DNA from: Arsenophonus sp.
GTDB lineage: Bacteria > Pseudomonadota > Gammaproteobacteria > Enterobacterales > Enterobacteriaceae
Length of the DNA stretch: 64,000 nt
Direction of reading: 5' to 3'
Assembly (NCBI GenBank): GCA_031446085.1
Contig: CP132901.1
Coordinates: 535,420 to 599,419 of the forward strand
Position numbers and translations under genes: made by a program. Within the stretch, counting starts at the first letter, position 1; the number at the start of each line of letters is the position of its first letter. Positions 18,744 through 29,135 of this stretch are shown here, piece after piece. The notes beneath the pieces were generated by a model. The model worked only from the letters and a program-made list of their open reading frames with translations, was not told the DNA's origin and made no database searches.

Positions 18744-19241
18744 TTATTTTTCTATTTTTTTCCCCATTCCGTCAATATATGCCATACCAAATGCTGATAA
18801 TACAAAAGATAAATGAATAATAACACATAACATAATTTTATTATCTGGTACTATTTCAGCTTCCATAAATATTCTTAATAAATGTACTGAAGAAATCGCA
18901 ACAATAGATAATGCAACTTTATTTTTAATAGAATTGACATCCATTTTCCCCATCCAGGTTAATTTTTGGTCTTGATCATTAACAGTCATTTTTAAAATGA
19001 AATTTTCATAACCAGAAAACATTACCATTACTAACAATCCACCAATTAAAGCAATATCTATTAATGATAAAACTGTTAAAATTAAACCGGATTCAGACAT
19101 TGCAAACAATTTTGGTATTATATGAATAATTTGTTGAAAAAATTTTAGGGTTAATAAGACAAAACCGAATGATAAACCAATATATACTGGAAATAATAAC
19201 CATCTTGATGCATAAATCATTTTTTCAATGTATTTTTCCAT
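18744..19241 (-). CDS. yqhA: UPF0114 membrane protein YqhA
   Basis: Inner-membrane protein of unknown function, 165 residues (164 in E. coli) and collinear with it. Motifs: [17 protein letters not shown] (about residues 8-24), [22 protein letters not shown] (about 60-81, membrane segment), [13 protein letters not shown], and [12 protein letters not shown]. Four hydrophobic helices are visible. No mechanism is known for the family. It lies 62 bases upstream of elbB on the same strand, possibly cotranscribed. Confidence 0.93.
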   Translation of the reverse strand: MEKYIEKMIYASRWLLFPVYIGLSFGFVLLTLKFFQQIIHIIPKLFAMSESGLILTVLSLIDIALIGGLLVMVMFSGYENFILKMTVNDQDQKLTWMGKMDVNSIKNKVALSIVAISSVHLLRIFMEAEIVPDNKIMLCVIIHLSFVLSAFGMAYIDGMGKKIEK

Positions 19242-19474
19242 ATTTAAACCTCATTAATTTATATTTAATTTGTAGTATCTATTTAAGATTATTTAAGTAG
19301 GATTTTTTTATAAAAATATATTTTTAAATATCATTAAGTGTAATTTTAATATTATTTAAAAATATATTTTTTGATATTGAAATTTGATTTCAATATCAAA
19401 AAACTTAATTATATTAATAGTATGAAAATGAAGATAGAATAATGATTAACATTATTAGATGATTTTAAATATAT

Positions 19475-20329
19475 TTAAAATAATTTGATTTTTTTGTTAT
19501 CAATTAAACGTATTTTTCCAATTCGAACGCTTAGCAATATTATTGCATATTTAGTTTTTTCATTTAATTCATTTAAATTTTGTGCATTTCTTATAAAAAT
19601 AGTATCTAACTTGATTTTATTTTTTATAAGTTCTTTTTTTGTACTTTCTATAATTTTTTGAATTGTATTTATTTTATTTTCAATTTTTTTTGCACAATTA
19701 TTTAATATTTTATTAATTTTGTTTGCTATCTTTTTTTCTTTTTCATCTAATAATTTGTTTCTAGAACTTAATGCAAGTCCATTAATATCACGCACTATTG
19801 GAACAGAAATAATTTTTATAGGATAGTTAAGATCTAATGTCATTTTACGAATTAGTAGCAATTGTTGATAATCTTTTTCCCCAAAACATGCTAAATTAGG
19901 TTGAATGATATTAAAAAGTTTTGCTATAATTGTAGCAACACCATAAAAATGGTTAGGTCTACTTTTTCCTTCTAAAATATTTGATAATGATTGAACATTA
20001 ATGAATGTATGTTCATTAATTCCATTGGGATAAATATCTTTAAAATGAGGTACATAAACAATATTAACATTATTTTTTTTTAGTATTTCGTAATCTTGAT
20101 TCAATGTTCTAGGATAGGTAATAAAATCTTTTTCTTCATTAAATTGCATTGGATTTACAAATATACTTACTATAATGATATTTGCATGATTCATTCCTGC
20201 TTTAATTAAAGATAAATGTCCATCATGGATATTACCCATTGTTGGTATTAATGCAATTTTTTTATTTTTTTTTGCTACTATTTCTTGGATAGTTTCTTTT
20301 AAAATATTTTTATCTTCAATAATTAACAT
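19475..20329 (-). CDS. panC: Pantothenate synthetase PanC
   Basis: Joins pantoate and beta-alanine using ATP to form pantothenate (vitamin B5). 284 residues (283 in E. coli). Nucleotide-binding HIGH-like motif PTMGNIHDGHLSLI (about residues 29-42), FVNPMQFNE (about 57-65), FGEKDYQQLLLIRKM and the KMSKS-like LSSRNKLL. Transcribed after panB with an 18-base gap. panD, which supplies beta-alanine and often follows panC, is not present here. Confidence 0.97.
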   Translation of the reverse strand: MLIIEDKNILKETIQEIVAKKNKKIALIPTMGNIHDGHLSLIKAGMNHANIIIVSIFVNPMQFNEEKDFITYPRTLNQDYEILKKNNVNIVYVPHFKDIYPNGINEHTFINVQSLSNILEGKSRPNHFYGVATIIAKLFNIIQPNLACFGEKDYQQLLLIRKMTLDLNYPIKIISVPIVRDINGLALSSRNKLLDEKEKKIANKINKILNNCAKKIENKINTIQKIIESTKKELIKNKIKLDTIFIRNAQNLNELNEKTKYAIILLSVRIGKIRLIDNKKIKLF

Positions 20330-20347
20330 AACTTATTTTTTCCTTAT

Positions 20348-21145
20348 TTAATCAAATATATGTTCTTTTGAAGGAAAAAGTTCATTTTCTACACTTTTTA
20401 CGTATTTATTAATTGCATTTTTTATATCATAAGATTCATTCATAAATTTTTTAGAAAAAGAAGGAATATTATTTACAGTAATGCCTAAAATATCGTGCAT
20501 AACTAATATTTGACCATCTGTCATTTTACCTGATCCAATTCCTATAACTGGTATTGATAAAGTTTGAGTGATTTTTTGAGCTAATTTCCACGGAATACAT
20601 TCTAAAACAATCAGTTGTATTCCAGACTTTTCTAATGAAATAGAATTAGAAATTATTTTTTCTGAATCTTTTTGATTACGACCAGCTATTTTATAACCAC
20701 CGATCATATTAATAGATTGTGGTGTTAATCCTAAATGACCACATACAGGAATTGAACGTTTTACCAGATTATTTACAATATTACAAATCCATTTTTCACC
20801 ACCTTCAATTTTAACCATGTTTGCACCAGATTGGATTAATAAAGCAGCATTTTTATATGCATCATTAAGAGAACTATAAGACATAAATGGCATATCAGAC
20901 ATTATAAAAGAATCCGGAGCACCCTTTCTTACACATTGTGTATGATATATCATATCTTGAATGGTGACTTGTAATGTTGTGGAATAACCTTGTATAGTCA
21001 TTCCAAGTGAATCTCCAACTAAGATAACATTAATTCCACTTTTTGAAAATAAGTTTGCGAATGTAAAGTCATATGCAGTAATACAAGCAAATTTTTTTTT
21101 ATTTTTTTTCCATTCTAATAATGTGTTAATAGTAGTTTTGTTCAC
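20348..21145 (-). CDS. panB: 3-Methyl-2-oxobutanoate hydroxymethyltransferase PanB
   Basis: First committed step of pantothenate synthesis: transfers a hydroxymethyl group from methylene-THF to ketoisovalerate. 265 residues (264 in E. coli). Conserved blocks: ITAYDFTFANLF (about residues 23-34), LVGDSLGMTIQGYSTTL (Mg-binding Asp about 45), MSDMPFMSY, VKIEGG, CGHLGLTPQS and VIGIGSG. Glycine hydroxymethyltransferase GlyA at 42 kb can supply the one-carbon donor. Heads the panBC operon. Confidence 0.97.
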   Translation of the reverse strand: MNKTTINTLLEWKKNKKKFACITAYDFTFANLFSKSGINVILVGDSLGMTIQGYSTTLQVTIQDMIYHTQCVRKGAPDSFIMSDMPFMSYSSLNDAYKNAALLIQSGANMVKIEGGEKWICNIVNNLVKRSIPVCGHLGLTPQSINMIGGYKIAGRNQKDSEKIISNSISLEKSGIQLIVLECIPWKLAQKITQTLSIPVIGIGSGKMTDGQILVMHDILGITVNNIPSFSKKFMNESYDIKNAINKYVKSVENELFPSKEHIFD

Positions 21146-21515
21146 TAAACCTCCATGATTAAAAAATTACCAATGAATATAAGACATTGTTTTAAAAAAT
21201 AAATAGATTATTTCATCTATCTTTTAATCTATTATTATACAATAAACGTTCAAATAATGTTAGATTTTTATTATTTTATCATTTTTTTTAAGGAAAATTG
21301 AATCATAGGAAAATTTATATACTATGACTTTATAGTTTAATTGATAATGTTATTAAACTGTATTAATTCCATTTATAAACAAAAAATTTTTAATTTATTT
21401 ATAGGATATCTATCCTACTAACGGATTAAAATTTTGTTTTTCTAAAAAATTATTGGTTTTTTTTTTTTTTTTATGTATTATAGAAAAATATATAAACAAA
21501 AACAGAAATATTACA
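21146..21515. other. Gene-free divergent spacer between panB and qmcA, with a T16 run
   Basis: About 370 bases without a supportable gene. It must hold the promoters for panBC (left) and qmcA-ybbJ (right). A small perfect hairpin AGGATA-TC-TATCCT is visible near 21402-21416. A run of sixteen T (21457-21472), the longest homopolymer I noticed, lies about 45 bases before the qmcA ATG. Confidence 0.5.
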
Positions 21516-22457
21516 ATGTTGATATTTATAACGACTTTGTTATTTAGTGCTTTAATGTTAGCAGTTTCATCTATTAAAATTGTTCCTCAAGGATATCAAT
21601 GGACAGTAGAAAAATTTGGACGTTATACAAAAACGTTAATGCCTGGATTAAATATTTTATTTCCTTTTGTAGAACGTATTGGAAAAAAAATAAATATGAT
21701 GGAACAAGTTTTAGATATTCCATCTCAGGAAGTAATTTCAAAAGATAATGCTAATGTTTCAATTGATGCAATATGTTTTATTCAAGTTATAGATGCTGTA
21801 AAAGCAGCATATGAAGTAAGTAACTTGCAACTTGCAATTATCAATTTGACAATGACAAATTTTAGGACTGTTTTAGGTTCAATGGAATTAGATGAAATGT
21901 TATCACAAAGGGACTATATTAATACTAAATTATTATCTATAGTAGATGAAGCTACAAATCCATGGGGAGTTAAAATTACTCGAATTGAAATTAGAGATGT
22001 TCGACCACCAAGTGAATTAATTGAGGCTATGAATGCACAAATGAAAGCAGAAAGAACAAAAAGAGCTGATATATTAGAAGCAGAGGGCATTCGACAAGCG
22101 GCTATATTACGTGCTGAAGGAAAGAAACAGTCTCAGATATTAAAAGCAGAAGGTGATAGACAGTCATCTTTTTTAGAAGCTGAAGCTAGAGAAAGATCAG
22201 CAAAAGCTGAAGCAAAAGCAACTGAATTAGTTTCAAATGCAATTAAAACTGGAAATATACAAGCTGTGAATTATTTTATAGCTCAAAAGTATACAGATGC
22301 ATTGACGAGCATTGGAACATCTAGTAATACTAAAATTGTTATGTTTCCGTTAGAGACTGCAAATTTGGTAGGATCAATTGCAGGAATTGTAGAAATGATA
22401 AATACTAATTTGAATCAAAATGATGTAAATAAAAAAAATAAAGTTAAAAAAGTATAG
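21516..22457 (+). CDS. qmcA: Stomatin/SPFH-domain membrane protease-associated protein QmcA
   Basis: A band-7 protein anchored in the inner membrane and implicated in membrane protein quality control with FtsH-type proteases. 313 residues from the ATG at 21516 (305 in E. coli). An N-terminal membrane segment (residues 2-20) is followed by the SPFH core, with [40 protein letters not shown] and [22 protein letters not shown] coiled coil rich in repeated ILKAEGxRQ units (about 195-235) ends the protein. ybbJ follows 15 bases downstream, the usual partner. Confidence 0.95.
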   Translation: MLIFITTLLFSALMLAVSSIKIVPQGYQWTVEKFGRYTKTLMPGLNILFPFVERIGKKINMMEQVLDIPSQEVISKDNANVSIDAICFIQVIDAVKAAYEVSNLQLAIINLTMTNFRTVLGSMELDEMLSQRDYINTKLLSIVDEATNPWGVKITRIEIRDVRPPSELIEAMNAQMKAERTKRADILEAEGIRQAAILRAEGKKQSQILKAEGDRQSSFLEAEARERSAKAEAKATELVSNAIKTGNIQAVNYFIAQKYTDALTSIGTSSNTKIVMFPLETANLVGSIAGIVEMINTNLNQNDVNKKNKVKKV

Positions 22458-22472
22458 ATTTATAAAATAAAA

Positions 22473-22928
22473 ATGTTTCAATATTTTTGCTTTCATATAT
22501 ATTATTGGCTAGTATTATCTTTTATATTATTAATTTTAGAATCAATTTTTTTTTGTGGATTTTTTTTATGGATTAGTATTTCATGTATTTTTATTAGCTT
22601 GATATCATATTTGTTTTCATTAAATTTATTAATACAAGTTATTTGTTTTTTTATATCAATACTATTTATGATAGTAGTTGGATTTTATATAAAAAAAAAT
22701 AATAACTTAAATAAATTTCATTACAATGGTATCAATGAAATACAAAAAAAATTAATTGGGAAAAAAGTTATTTTAATAAATGATACATATAATGGATATG
22801 GTCAAGTAAAAATATTTGATTCTGTTTGGAGAATTTATTCAAAAACAGAATTAAAAGCTAAAACTAAGGTTATTATTTTAAGCATTAACGGAAATACACT
22901 ACATGTATTTCCGTTACAAAAAAGTTAA
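22473..22928 (+). CDS. ybbJ: NfeD-like membrane protein YbbJ
   Basis: A 151-residue protein (152 in E. coli) with closely spaced hydrophobic helices in the first ~75 residues and a C-terminal OB-fold domain containing NDTYNGYGQVKIFDSVWRIYSKTELKAKTKV-like sequence (only partly conserved outside GYGQVK and W). NfeD proteins act with SPFH proteins such as QmcA, its upstream neighbour. The last codons form a 13-bp perfect hairpin. Confidence 0.87.
   Translation: MFQYFCFHIYYWLVLSFILLILESIFFCGFFLWISISCIFISLISYLFSLNLLIQVICFFISILFMIVVGFYIKKNNNLNKFHYNGINEIQKKLIGKKVILINDTYNGYGQVKIFDSVWRIYSKTELKAKTKVIILSINGNTLHVFPLQKS
22886..22916 (+). terminator. 13-bp hairpin inside the ybbJ 3' coding end
   Basis: TAACGGAAATACA and its exact complement TGTATTTCCGTTA are separated by a five-base loop, followed by CAAAAAAGTTAATTTTATTTTT. 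The stem is richer in G+C than its surroundings and lies wholly within the ybbJ coding sequence, 12 bases before its end. Likely terminator of qmcA-ybbJ. Confidence 0.6.
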
Positions 22929-23014
22929 TTTTATTTTTATATACATTAATTTTAAATTTGCTTTAAATTAGTTCTATTTAGTTTTTATATCCATTTTTTT
23001 AGATATCGATTGAT

Positions 23015-23905
23015 ATGATAAATATTAGTATATTAGGTTGTGGTGCATTAGGAAGTGTTTTTTTGAAATTACTTATTGATAATGGAAAAAATATTAGTGT
23101 ACATGGTATCACAAAAAATTCTAATAATAAAAGATTAGAAGTTAATATAGTTGATATAAATCAAATAGAAAAAAAATATTTTATAACTACTAATTTAATC
23201 AGTAGTATTAGAAATACGCATATTTTGATTATTACTTTAAAAGCATGGAAAATATATCCAGAGTTATTAAAAATTTCTAAAATAGTGAATCAAAATTGTA
23301 TTATTATTATGATTTTCAATGGAATGGTTAATGAAAAATGTTTTTTAAAAATTAAACAACCGTTAATCAGGGGTGTAACTAATCATGCCGCTTATAAAGA
23401 AAATAATATTATATATCATGTACATAATGGAGAAATTATAATTGGTGGAATTAATAACTTAGGAAAAAAATCTTATTTTGTTTTAGATATGTTATCTAAT
23501 TTTTTAGGAAAAGTTAGATGGCATTCCAATATAATCATCCCTACTTTAGAAAAACTTTGTATTAATTCTGTAATTAATCCTTTATCAGTTAAATATCAAT
23601 GTAAAAATAAAGAATTAAACAAATATAAGAAAGAAATTTTTTATTTATGTTTAGAATTAGATTTAGTTATAAAAAAAACTTTTTTTCATAATTTTGGTGT
23701 TGAATATTTATATAAAAAAATTTTAAATATTATAAAACTTACTGGGAATAATAAATCTTCCATGCTACAAGATATAGAATGTAATAAAAAAACAGAAATT
23801 CAAGAAATTACTGGATATTTATTAAATATATCAAAAAAAAATAATATTCATATTCCAAGGCACGAAGAATTATATGTATTAGTATCAAAAGAATTATCTT
23901 TTTAG
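23015..23905 (+). CDS. panE: 2-Dehydropantoate 2-reductase PanE
   Basis: NADPH-dependent reduction of ketopantoate to pantoate, the step between PanB and PanC. 296 residues (303 in E. coli). Rossmann motif GCGALGS (residues 8-14), GVTNHAAYKENN in the middle, and the catalytic Lys in the segment EKLCINSVINPLSVKYQ (about residues 184-200). With panB and panC 2 kb away it completes the branch from ketoisovalerate to pantothenate except for beta-alanine supply. Confidence 0.94.
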   Translation: MINISILGCGALGSVFLKLLIDNGKNISVHGITKNSNNKRLEVNIVDINQIEKKYFITTNLISSIRNTHILIITLKAWKIYPELLKISKIVNQNCIIIMIFNGMVNEKCFLKIKQPLIRGVTNHAAYKENNIIYHVHNGEIIIGGINNLGKKSYFVLDMLSNFLGKVRWHSNIIIPTLEKLCINSVINPLSVKYQCKNKELNKYKKEIFYLCLELDLVIKKTFFHNFGVEYLYKKILNIIKLTGNNKSSMLQDIECNKKTEIQEITGYLLNISKKNNIHIPRHEELYVLVSKELSF

Positions 23906-23994
23906 TAAATAGTAAATAAAAAAATACTTTTTTTTATGTTTTTAAGTATTTTTATTTATATTTTTAATATATTTTAAAAACATAAAGGCATGTA

Positions 23995-24570
23995 ATGAGA
24001 GTTTTATTTTTGACAACATGGTTATTTTTAATAGGTATTATTTTAAATGGATGCACTGGTACAACTATGATTGGTTCTGCTTTTGTTGTAACGAAAAGTG
24101 CTGTAGATTCAAGAAGTTTAGGAACACAAATAGACGACTTAATCTTATCTAGTAAGATAAACACGATTATTTATAGAAGTAAATTTGTAAAATTCAATCA
24201 AAAAATTCGTATTATTCCAATCGTTTATTCTGGTAAAGTTTTGTTAATAGGACAAGTAAATAATTCAAAATTATTAAAAAAAATTGAGTATACTATTTTA
24301 TCTAAAATTAAAGAAATTAGTACTATTTATAATGAGGTAAGAATTCTTGATGTTATTAAATTGCAAGATATTTTAGTGGATACATGGATTACGACACAGT
24401 TAAAGTTAAAAATTTTAAGAAATATCAATTCAGTTAAAGTTATTACTGAAAATAAAGAAGTTTTTTTATTTGGTTTTTTAAAAAAAAAAGAAGCAAATAA
24501 AATAGCATCTATAGCAAGTAAAATTAAAAATGTAAAAAAAGTAATTACAGTTTTTACTTATCAAGATTGA
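23995..24570 (+). CDS. dolP: Outer-membrane BON-domain lipoprotein DolP (YraP)
   Basis: Lipoprotein with two BON domains, needed for outer-membrane integrity and linked to the Bam complex in E. coli. 191 residues, the same length. Signal peptide with lipobox LNGC (Cys about residue 20) followed by TGTTMIGSAFV; then KSAVDSRSLGTQIDD, and the two BON repeats (about 45-115 and 120-190), the second with ITENKEVFLFGFLKKKEA. Together with bamB it argues that an outer membrane is still assembled. Confidence 0.93.
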   Translation: MRVLFLTTWLFLIGIILNGCTGTTMIGSAFVVTKSAVDSRSLGTQIDDLILSSKINTIIYRSKFVKFNQKIRIIPIVYSGKVLLIGQVNNSKLLKKIEYTILSKIKEISTIYNEVRILDVIKLQDILVDTWITTQLKLKILRNINSVKVITENKEVFLFGFLKKKEANKIASIASKIKNVKKVITVFTYQD

Positions 24571-24589
24571 TCTATTAGAGATAATAGAT
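24570..24589 (+). terminator. Hairpin at the dolP stop codon
   Basis: ATCTATTA-GAGA-TAATAGAT, an 8-bp perfect stem whose left arm begins at the last base of the dolP stop, followed by ATTAATTTTGTTTT. Confidence 0.5.
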
Positions 24590-24653
24590 TATTAATTTTG
24601 TTTTAACAAAAAACAAATTACTTATTTAAAAATAAAAAAATATTATTCCTACC

Positions 24654-24681
24654 CTTGAACTCATTTAAATTTACCCCATAT
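24654..24681 (+). promoter_or_regulatory. Sigma-32 heat-shock promoter of groESL
   Basis: CTTGAAC (24654-24660) and CCCCATAT (24674-24681) are separated by 13 bases, a near-perfect match to the sigma-32 consensus CTTGAAA-N13/14-CCCCATnT. It lies about 105 bases upstream of groES. The C-run stands out sharply in this AT-rich DNA, so selection has kept it. This implies a functional rpoH elsewhere. Confidence 0.85.
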
Positions 24682-24692
24682 ATTTTGATAGA

Positions 24693-24737
24693 GTCCTAGT
24701 ATTGAATAAATTATTATATAGTATATAATACTAGTAC
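24693..24737 (+). promoter_or_regulatory. Hairpin in the groES leader
   Basis: Arms GTCCTAGTATT and AATACTAGTAC (one mismatch in 11 pairs) enclose a 23-base A/T loop between the sigma-32 promoter and the ribosome-binding site. Possible mRNA-stabilising 5' structure or RNA thermosensor; function inferred only. Confidence 0.4.
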
Positions 24738-24784
24738 TATCCTTAATTTAATTTGTTATGGATTTATTTATTAGGAGAACATTA

Positions 24785-25090
24785 ATGAAAGATGAAATCT
24801 GCCTTCGTCCGTTACATGATCGAGTTATTGTTAAACGTGAAGAAGTTGAAGCTAAATCTACTGGTGGAATAGTTTTAACTGGATCGGCTGCAGGAAAATC
24901 AACTCGAGGGAAAGTAGTTGCTATAGGTAATGGTCGAACATTAGAAAATGGTGAAATAAAATCATTAGATGTTAAAGTTGGAGATATAGTTATTTTTAAT
25001 GATGGATATAGTGTCAAGACAGAAAGAATTAATAATGAAGAATTATTAATTATGTCGGAAAGTGATATTTTAGCAGTTGTTACAAAATAA
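24785..25090 (+). CDS. groES: Co-chaperonin GroES
   Basis: Heptameric lid of the GroEL chaperonin. 101 residues from the ATG at 24785, four longer than E. coli (MKDEI... before [12 protein letters not shown]), preceded by TAGGAG. Conserved throughout: [18 protein letters not shown] mobile loop (about residues 21-38), [13 protein letters not shown], and [10 protein letters not shown] at the end. First gene of groESL behind a sigma-32 promoter. G+C visibly above neighbouring genes, as usual for highly expressed symbiont chaperonins. Confidence 0.98.
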   Translation: MKDEICLRPLHDRVIVKREEVEAKSTGGIVLTGSAAGKSTRGKVVAIGNGRTLENGEIKSLDVKVGDIVIFNDGYSVKTERINNEELLIMSESDILAVVTK

Positions 25091-25098
25091 TTTCTTAA

Positions 25099-26784
<1,686 letters not shown>

Positions 26785-26820
26785 TAATTTTTAGTAATAA
26801 AACGTATATATATTTTACAA

Positions 26821-26856
26821 AAAAAATCCTGATTTGTTTTAAAATCAGGATTTTTT
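26821..26856 (+). terminator. Terminator of groESL
   Basis: A perfect 15-bp stem, AAAAAATCCTGATTT with AAATCAGGATTTTTT, and a six-base loop, running into eight T. It lies 37 bases after the groEL stop and just before ndk. A classical intrinsic terminator. Confidence 0.9.
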
Positions 26857-26901
26857 TTGTATAATCATATATATTTTTTTAAAACTTTTTTGGATTCTAA
26901 A

Positions 26902-27324
26902 ATGATAGAATATACTTTGTCTATTATTAAACCTAATATTATAAAAAAAAATATGTTAGGATCAATATGCTTACGTTTAGAAACTGCTAGATTTAAAATT
27001 ATTGCTGCTAAAATGATCAAATTAGATTATCAGGATGCTTCTGTGTTTTATTATGAACATAAAAATAAAGATTATTTTAAAAAATTAATTAATTTTATGA
27101 TTTCTGGTCCAATTATGTTGCAAGTATTAAAATCTAAAAATGCTATTAAAAAATTTCGAGATTTAATAGGCAATACAAATCCAAAAAATGCATTAACTGG
27201 TACAATTAGATCAGATTATGGAGATAGTTTAACAGAAAATGCTATTCATGGATCTGATTCATTAACTTCTGCTAAAAGAGAAATTTCATTTTTTTTTAAA
27301 AAAAATGAATTATTTGATCAATAA
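26902..27324 (+). CDS. ndk: Nucleoside diphosphate kinase
   Basis: Equilibrates nucleoside di- and triphosphates through a phosphohistidine. 140 residues from the ATG at 26902 (143 in E. coli); the frame stays open 15 codons upstream into the groEL terminator but without homology. Motifs: TLSIIKPNIIKKN at the N terminus, SGPIMLQVL, GNTNPKNALTGTIRSDY, and the active-site His in NAIHGSDS (about residue 117). Starts the ndk-rlmN-rodZ-ispG-hisS-yfgM-bamB-der block, in enteric order. Confidence 0.97.
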   Translation: MIEYTLSIIKPNIIKKNMLGSICLRLETARFKIIAAKMIKLDYQDASVFYYEHKNKDYFKKLINFMISGPIMLQVLKSKNAIKKFRDLIGNTNPKNALTGTIRSDYGDSLTENAIHGSDSLTSAKREISFFFKKNELFDQ

Positions 27325-27351
27325 TTTTTTTAATTGTTATTTCAAAAATAT

Positions 27352-28440
27352 ATGAAAGTATTAAAAAAAAACAAAGATTTTTTAAATAAAATTAATCTTC
27401 TTGACATGAGTAGAGAAAAAATGGAATTTTTTTTTAATTCTATAGGAGAATCAAAATTTAGAGCTATTCAAGTTATGGAATGGATCTATCATCATTATTG
27501 TGATCAATTTGAGTTGATGAGTAATCTTAGTGTAAAATTAAGAAAAAAATTAAGTAAAATTGCTATCATTTATTCACCAAAAATTTTTTACAAAAAAATT
27601 TCTAATGATGGAACTATTAAATTTGTTTTAAGAATGGAAGATAACAATACAGTAGAAACTGTATATATTCCAGAAAAAAAAAGAGCTACTTTATGTATAT
27701 CTACTCAAATAGGTTGCAATGTAGGATGTAAATTTTGTGCGACAGCACAACAGGGATTTAATAGAAATTTAAAAGTTTCTGAAATAATAGGGCAGATATG
27801 GATAATTAATAGAATTATTCATTTTATGAAGATAAAAAAAATAAGATATGTTACTAATATTGTATTTATGGGGATGGGTGAACCTTTATTAAATATAAAA
27901 AATGTAGTTGAATCTATAAAAATTATGATTGATGATTTTGGATTTAATTTTTCTAAAAAAAAAATAACTTTATCTACTTCTGGAATTGTTCCAATCATAG
28001 AAAAATTATATGAAATGATTGATATACCATTAGCGTTATCGTTGCATGCATCAAATGATCTTCTTAGAAATAAGATTATGCCAATTAATAAAATATATAA
28101 TATTCAAAATATATTAAATAGTGTTAATGTATTTTTAAAGAAAAGTCATATCAATAAAAAAATTACTATTGAGTATGTTATGTTAAAAGATATTAATGAT
28201 ACTTCTGAAAATGCAAAAGAGTTAGCAAATTGTCTTAAACGAGTACCTAGTAAAATTAATTTGATTCCTTGGAATTTTTTTCCAGGATCAATGTATAAAA
28301 GTAGTTCGAAAGAGAATATTATTAATTTTTCAAATATTTTAAAAAAATATGGTTTTATTACATTGATAAGAAAAAATAGAGGTAATGATATTAATGCGGC
28401 TTGTGGACAATTAGTATGGAATATAAAAAAAATTTTTTAA
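27352..28440 (+). CDS. rlmN: 23S rRNA A2503 / tRNA A37 methyltransferase RlmN
   Basis: Radical-SAM enzyme making 2-methyladenosine. 362 residues from the ATG at 27352 (384 in E. coli); a TTG at 27334 would add six residues. The cluster motif CNVGCKFC (CxxxCxxC, about residues 122-129) is intact, as are MGMGEPLLN and the methyl-carrying Cys in DINAACGQL near the C terminus. The basic C-terminal extension of E. coli RlmN is absent. Confidence 0.96.
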   Translation: MKVLKKNKDFLNKINLLDMSREKMEFFFNSIGESKFRAIQVMEWIYHHYCDQFELMSNLSVKLRKKLSKIAIIYSPKIFYKKISNDGTIKFVLRMEDNNTVETVYIPEKKRATLCISTQIGCNVGCKFCATAQQGFNRNLKVSEIIGQIWIINRIIHFMKIKKIRYVTNIVFMGMGEPLLNIKNVVESIKIMIDDFGFNFSKKKITLSTSGIVPIIEKLYEMIDIPLALSLHASNDLLRNKIMPINKIYNIQNILNSVNVFLKKSHINKKITIEYVMLKDINDTSENAKELANCLKRVPSKINLIPWNFFPGSMYKSSSKENIINFSNILKKYGFITLIRKNRGNDINAACGQLVWNIKKIF

Positions 28441-28527
28441 AATTTTAAAATAGTAAGGAATTTTATTTTAGTTTAGAAAAAAATACGATATAATATATCT
28501 TATATGATTTTATTTTAATAATTTAAT

Positions 28528-28926
28528 ATGGATAAAAAAAAATTAAAAATAGAAGTTTTAAAAGATTTAACTGTAGGAAAGCGTTTAGAACAAGCAAGAA
28601 AATCTCTTTCTATGTCACAAGAAGATGTCTCTAAAAAATTATACTTAAACATTGATATTATACGCCAAATTGAAGAAGATTTGATAATAAAGAATATTGA
28701 TACCATTTTTTTAAATGGTTATATTAGATCTTATGCAAAGTTAGTTAATATTCCAAAAAAAGAAATTAATTTTTTGATAAAAAGAAAAATAAACAATAAC
28801 AATTTAGAAAAAAAACATGTTTTAAAAACAGACAATAATTCTAAAGAAAAAAATTGTAAAATTAAAATTCTTATTTTCATTTTAATTTCAGTCTTAGCAT
28901 TTATCACTTATTATTATTATAATTAA
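28528..28926 (+). CDS. rodZ: RodZ reduced to helix-turn-helix plus membrane anchor
   Basis: RodZ links MreB filaments to the cell-wall elongation machinery. Here only 132 residues remain of about 337. The cytoplasmic HTH_25 domain is clear (VGKRLEQARKSLSMSQEDVSKKLYL, about residues 12-36 in two parts, then FLNGYIRSYAKLVNIP), followed by a basic linker and one membrane helix (about 112-129). The frame ends right after YYYYN. The following 209 bases carry no recognisable periplasmic domain, so this is a true shortening rather than a point frameshift. In E. coli the cytoplasmic part binds MreB, so a partial role is plausible. Confidence 0.85.
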   Translation: MDKKKLKIEVLKDLTVGKRLEQARKSLSMSQEDVSKKLYLNIDIIRQIEEDLIIKNIDTIFLNGYIRSYAKLVNIPKKEINFLIKRKINNNNLEKKHVLKTDNNSKEKNCKIKILIFILISVLAFITYYYYN

Positions 28927-29135
28927 AATTATATGTCTATAAAAAATAAAATTTGTTTTTTTTAATATGTATATATTTTTATCTAAAATAGATATATTAA
29001 AACAATAAAACAATAAATTATTTTGTTACAGAAAATATTAAAAAATCATTTATTTTTTTATGGATTTATATCTTAAAACAATCAACAATAATTTTAATTT
29101 TTTTAAAATAAATTTAATGTTTTTTAGGAAGTTTA

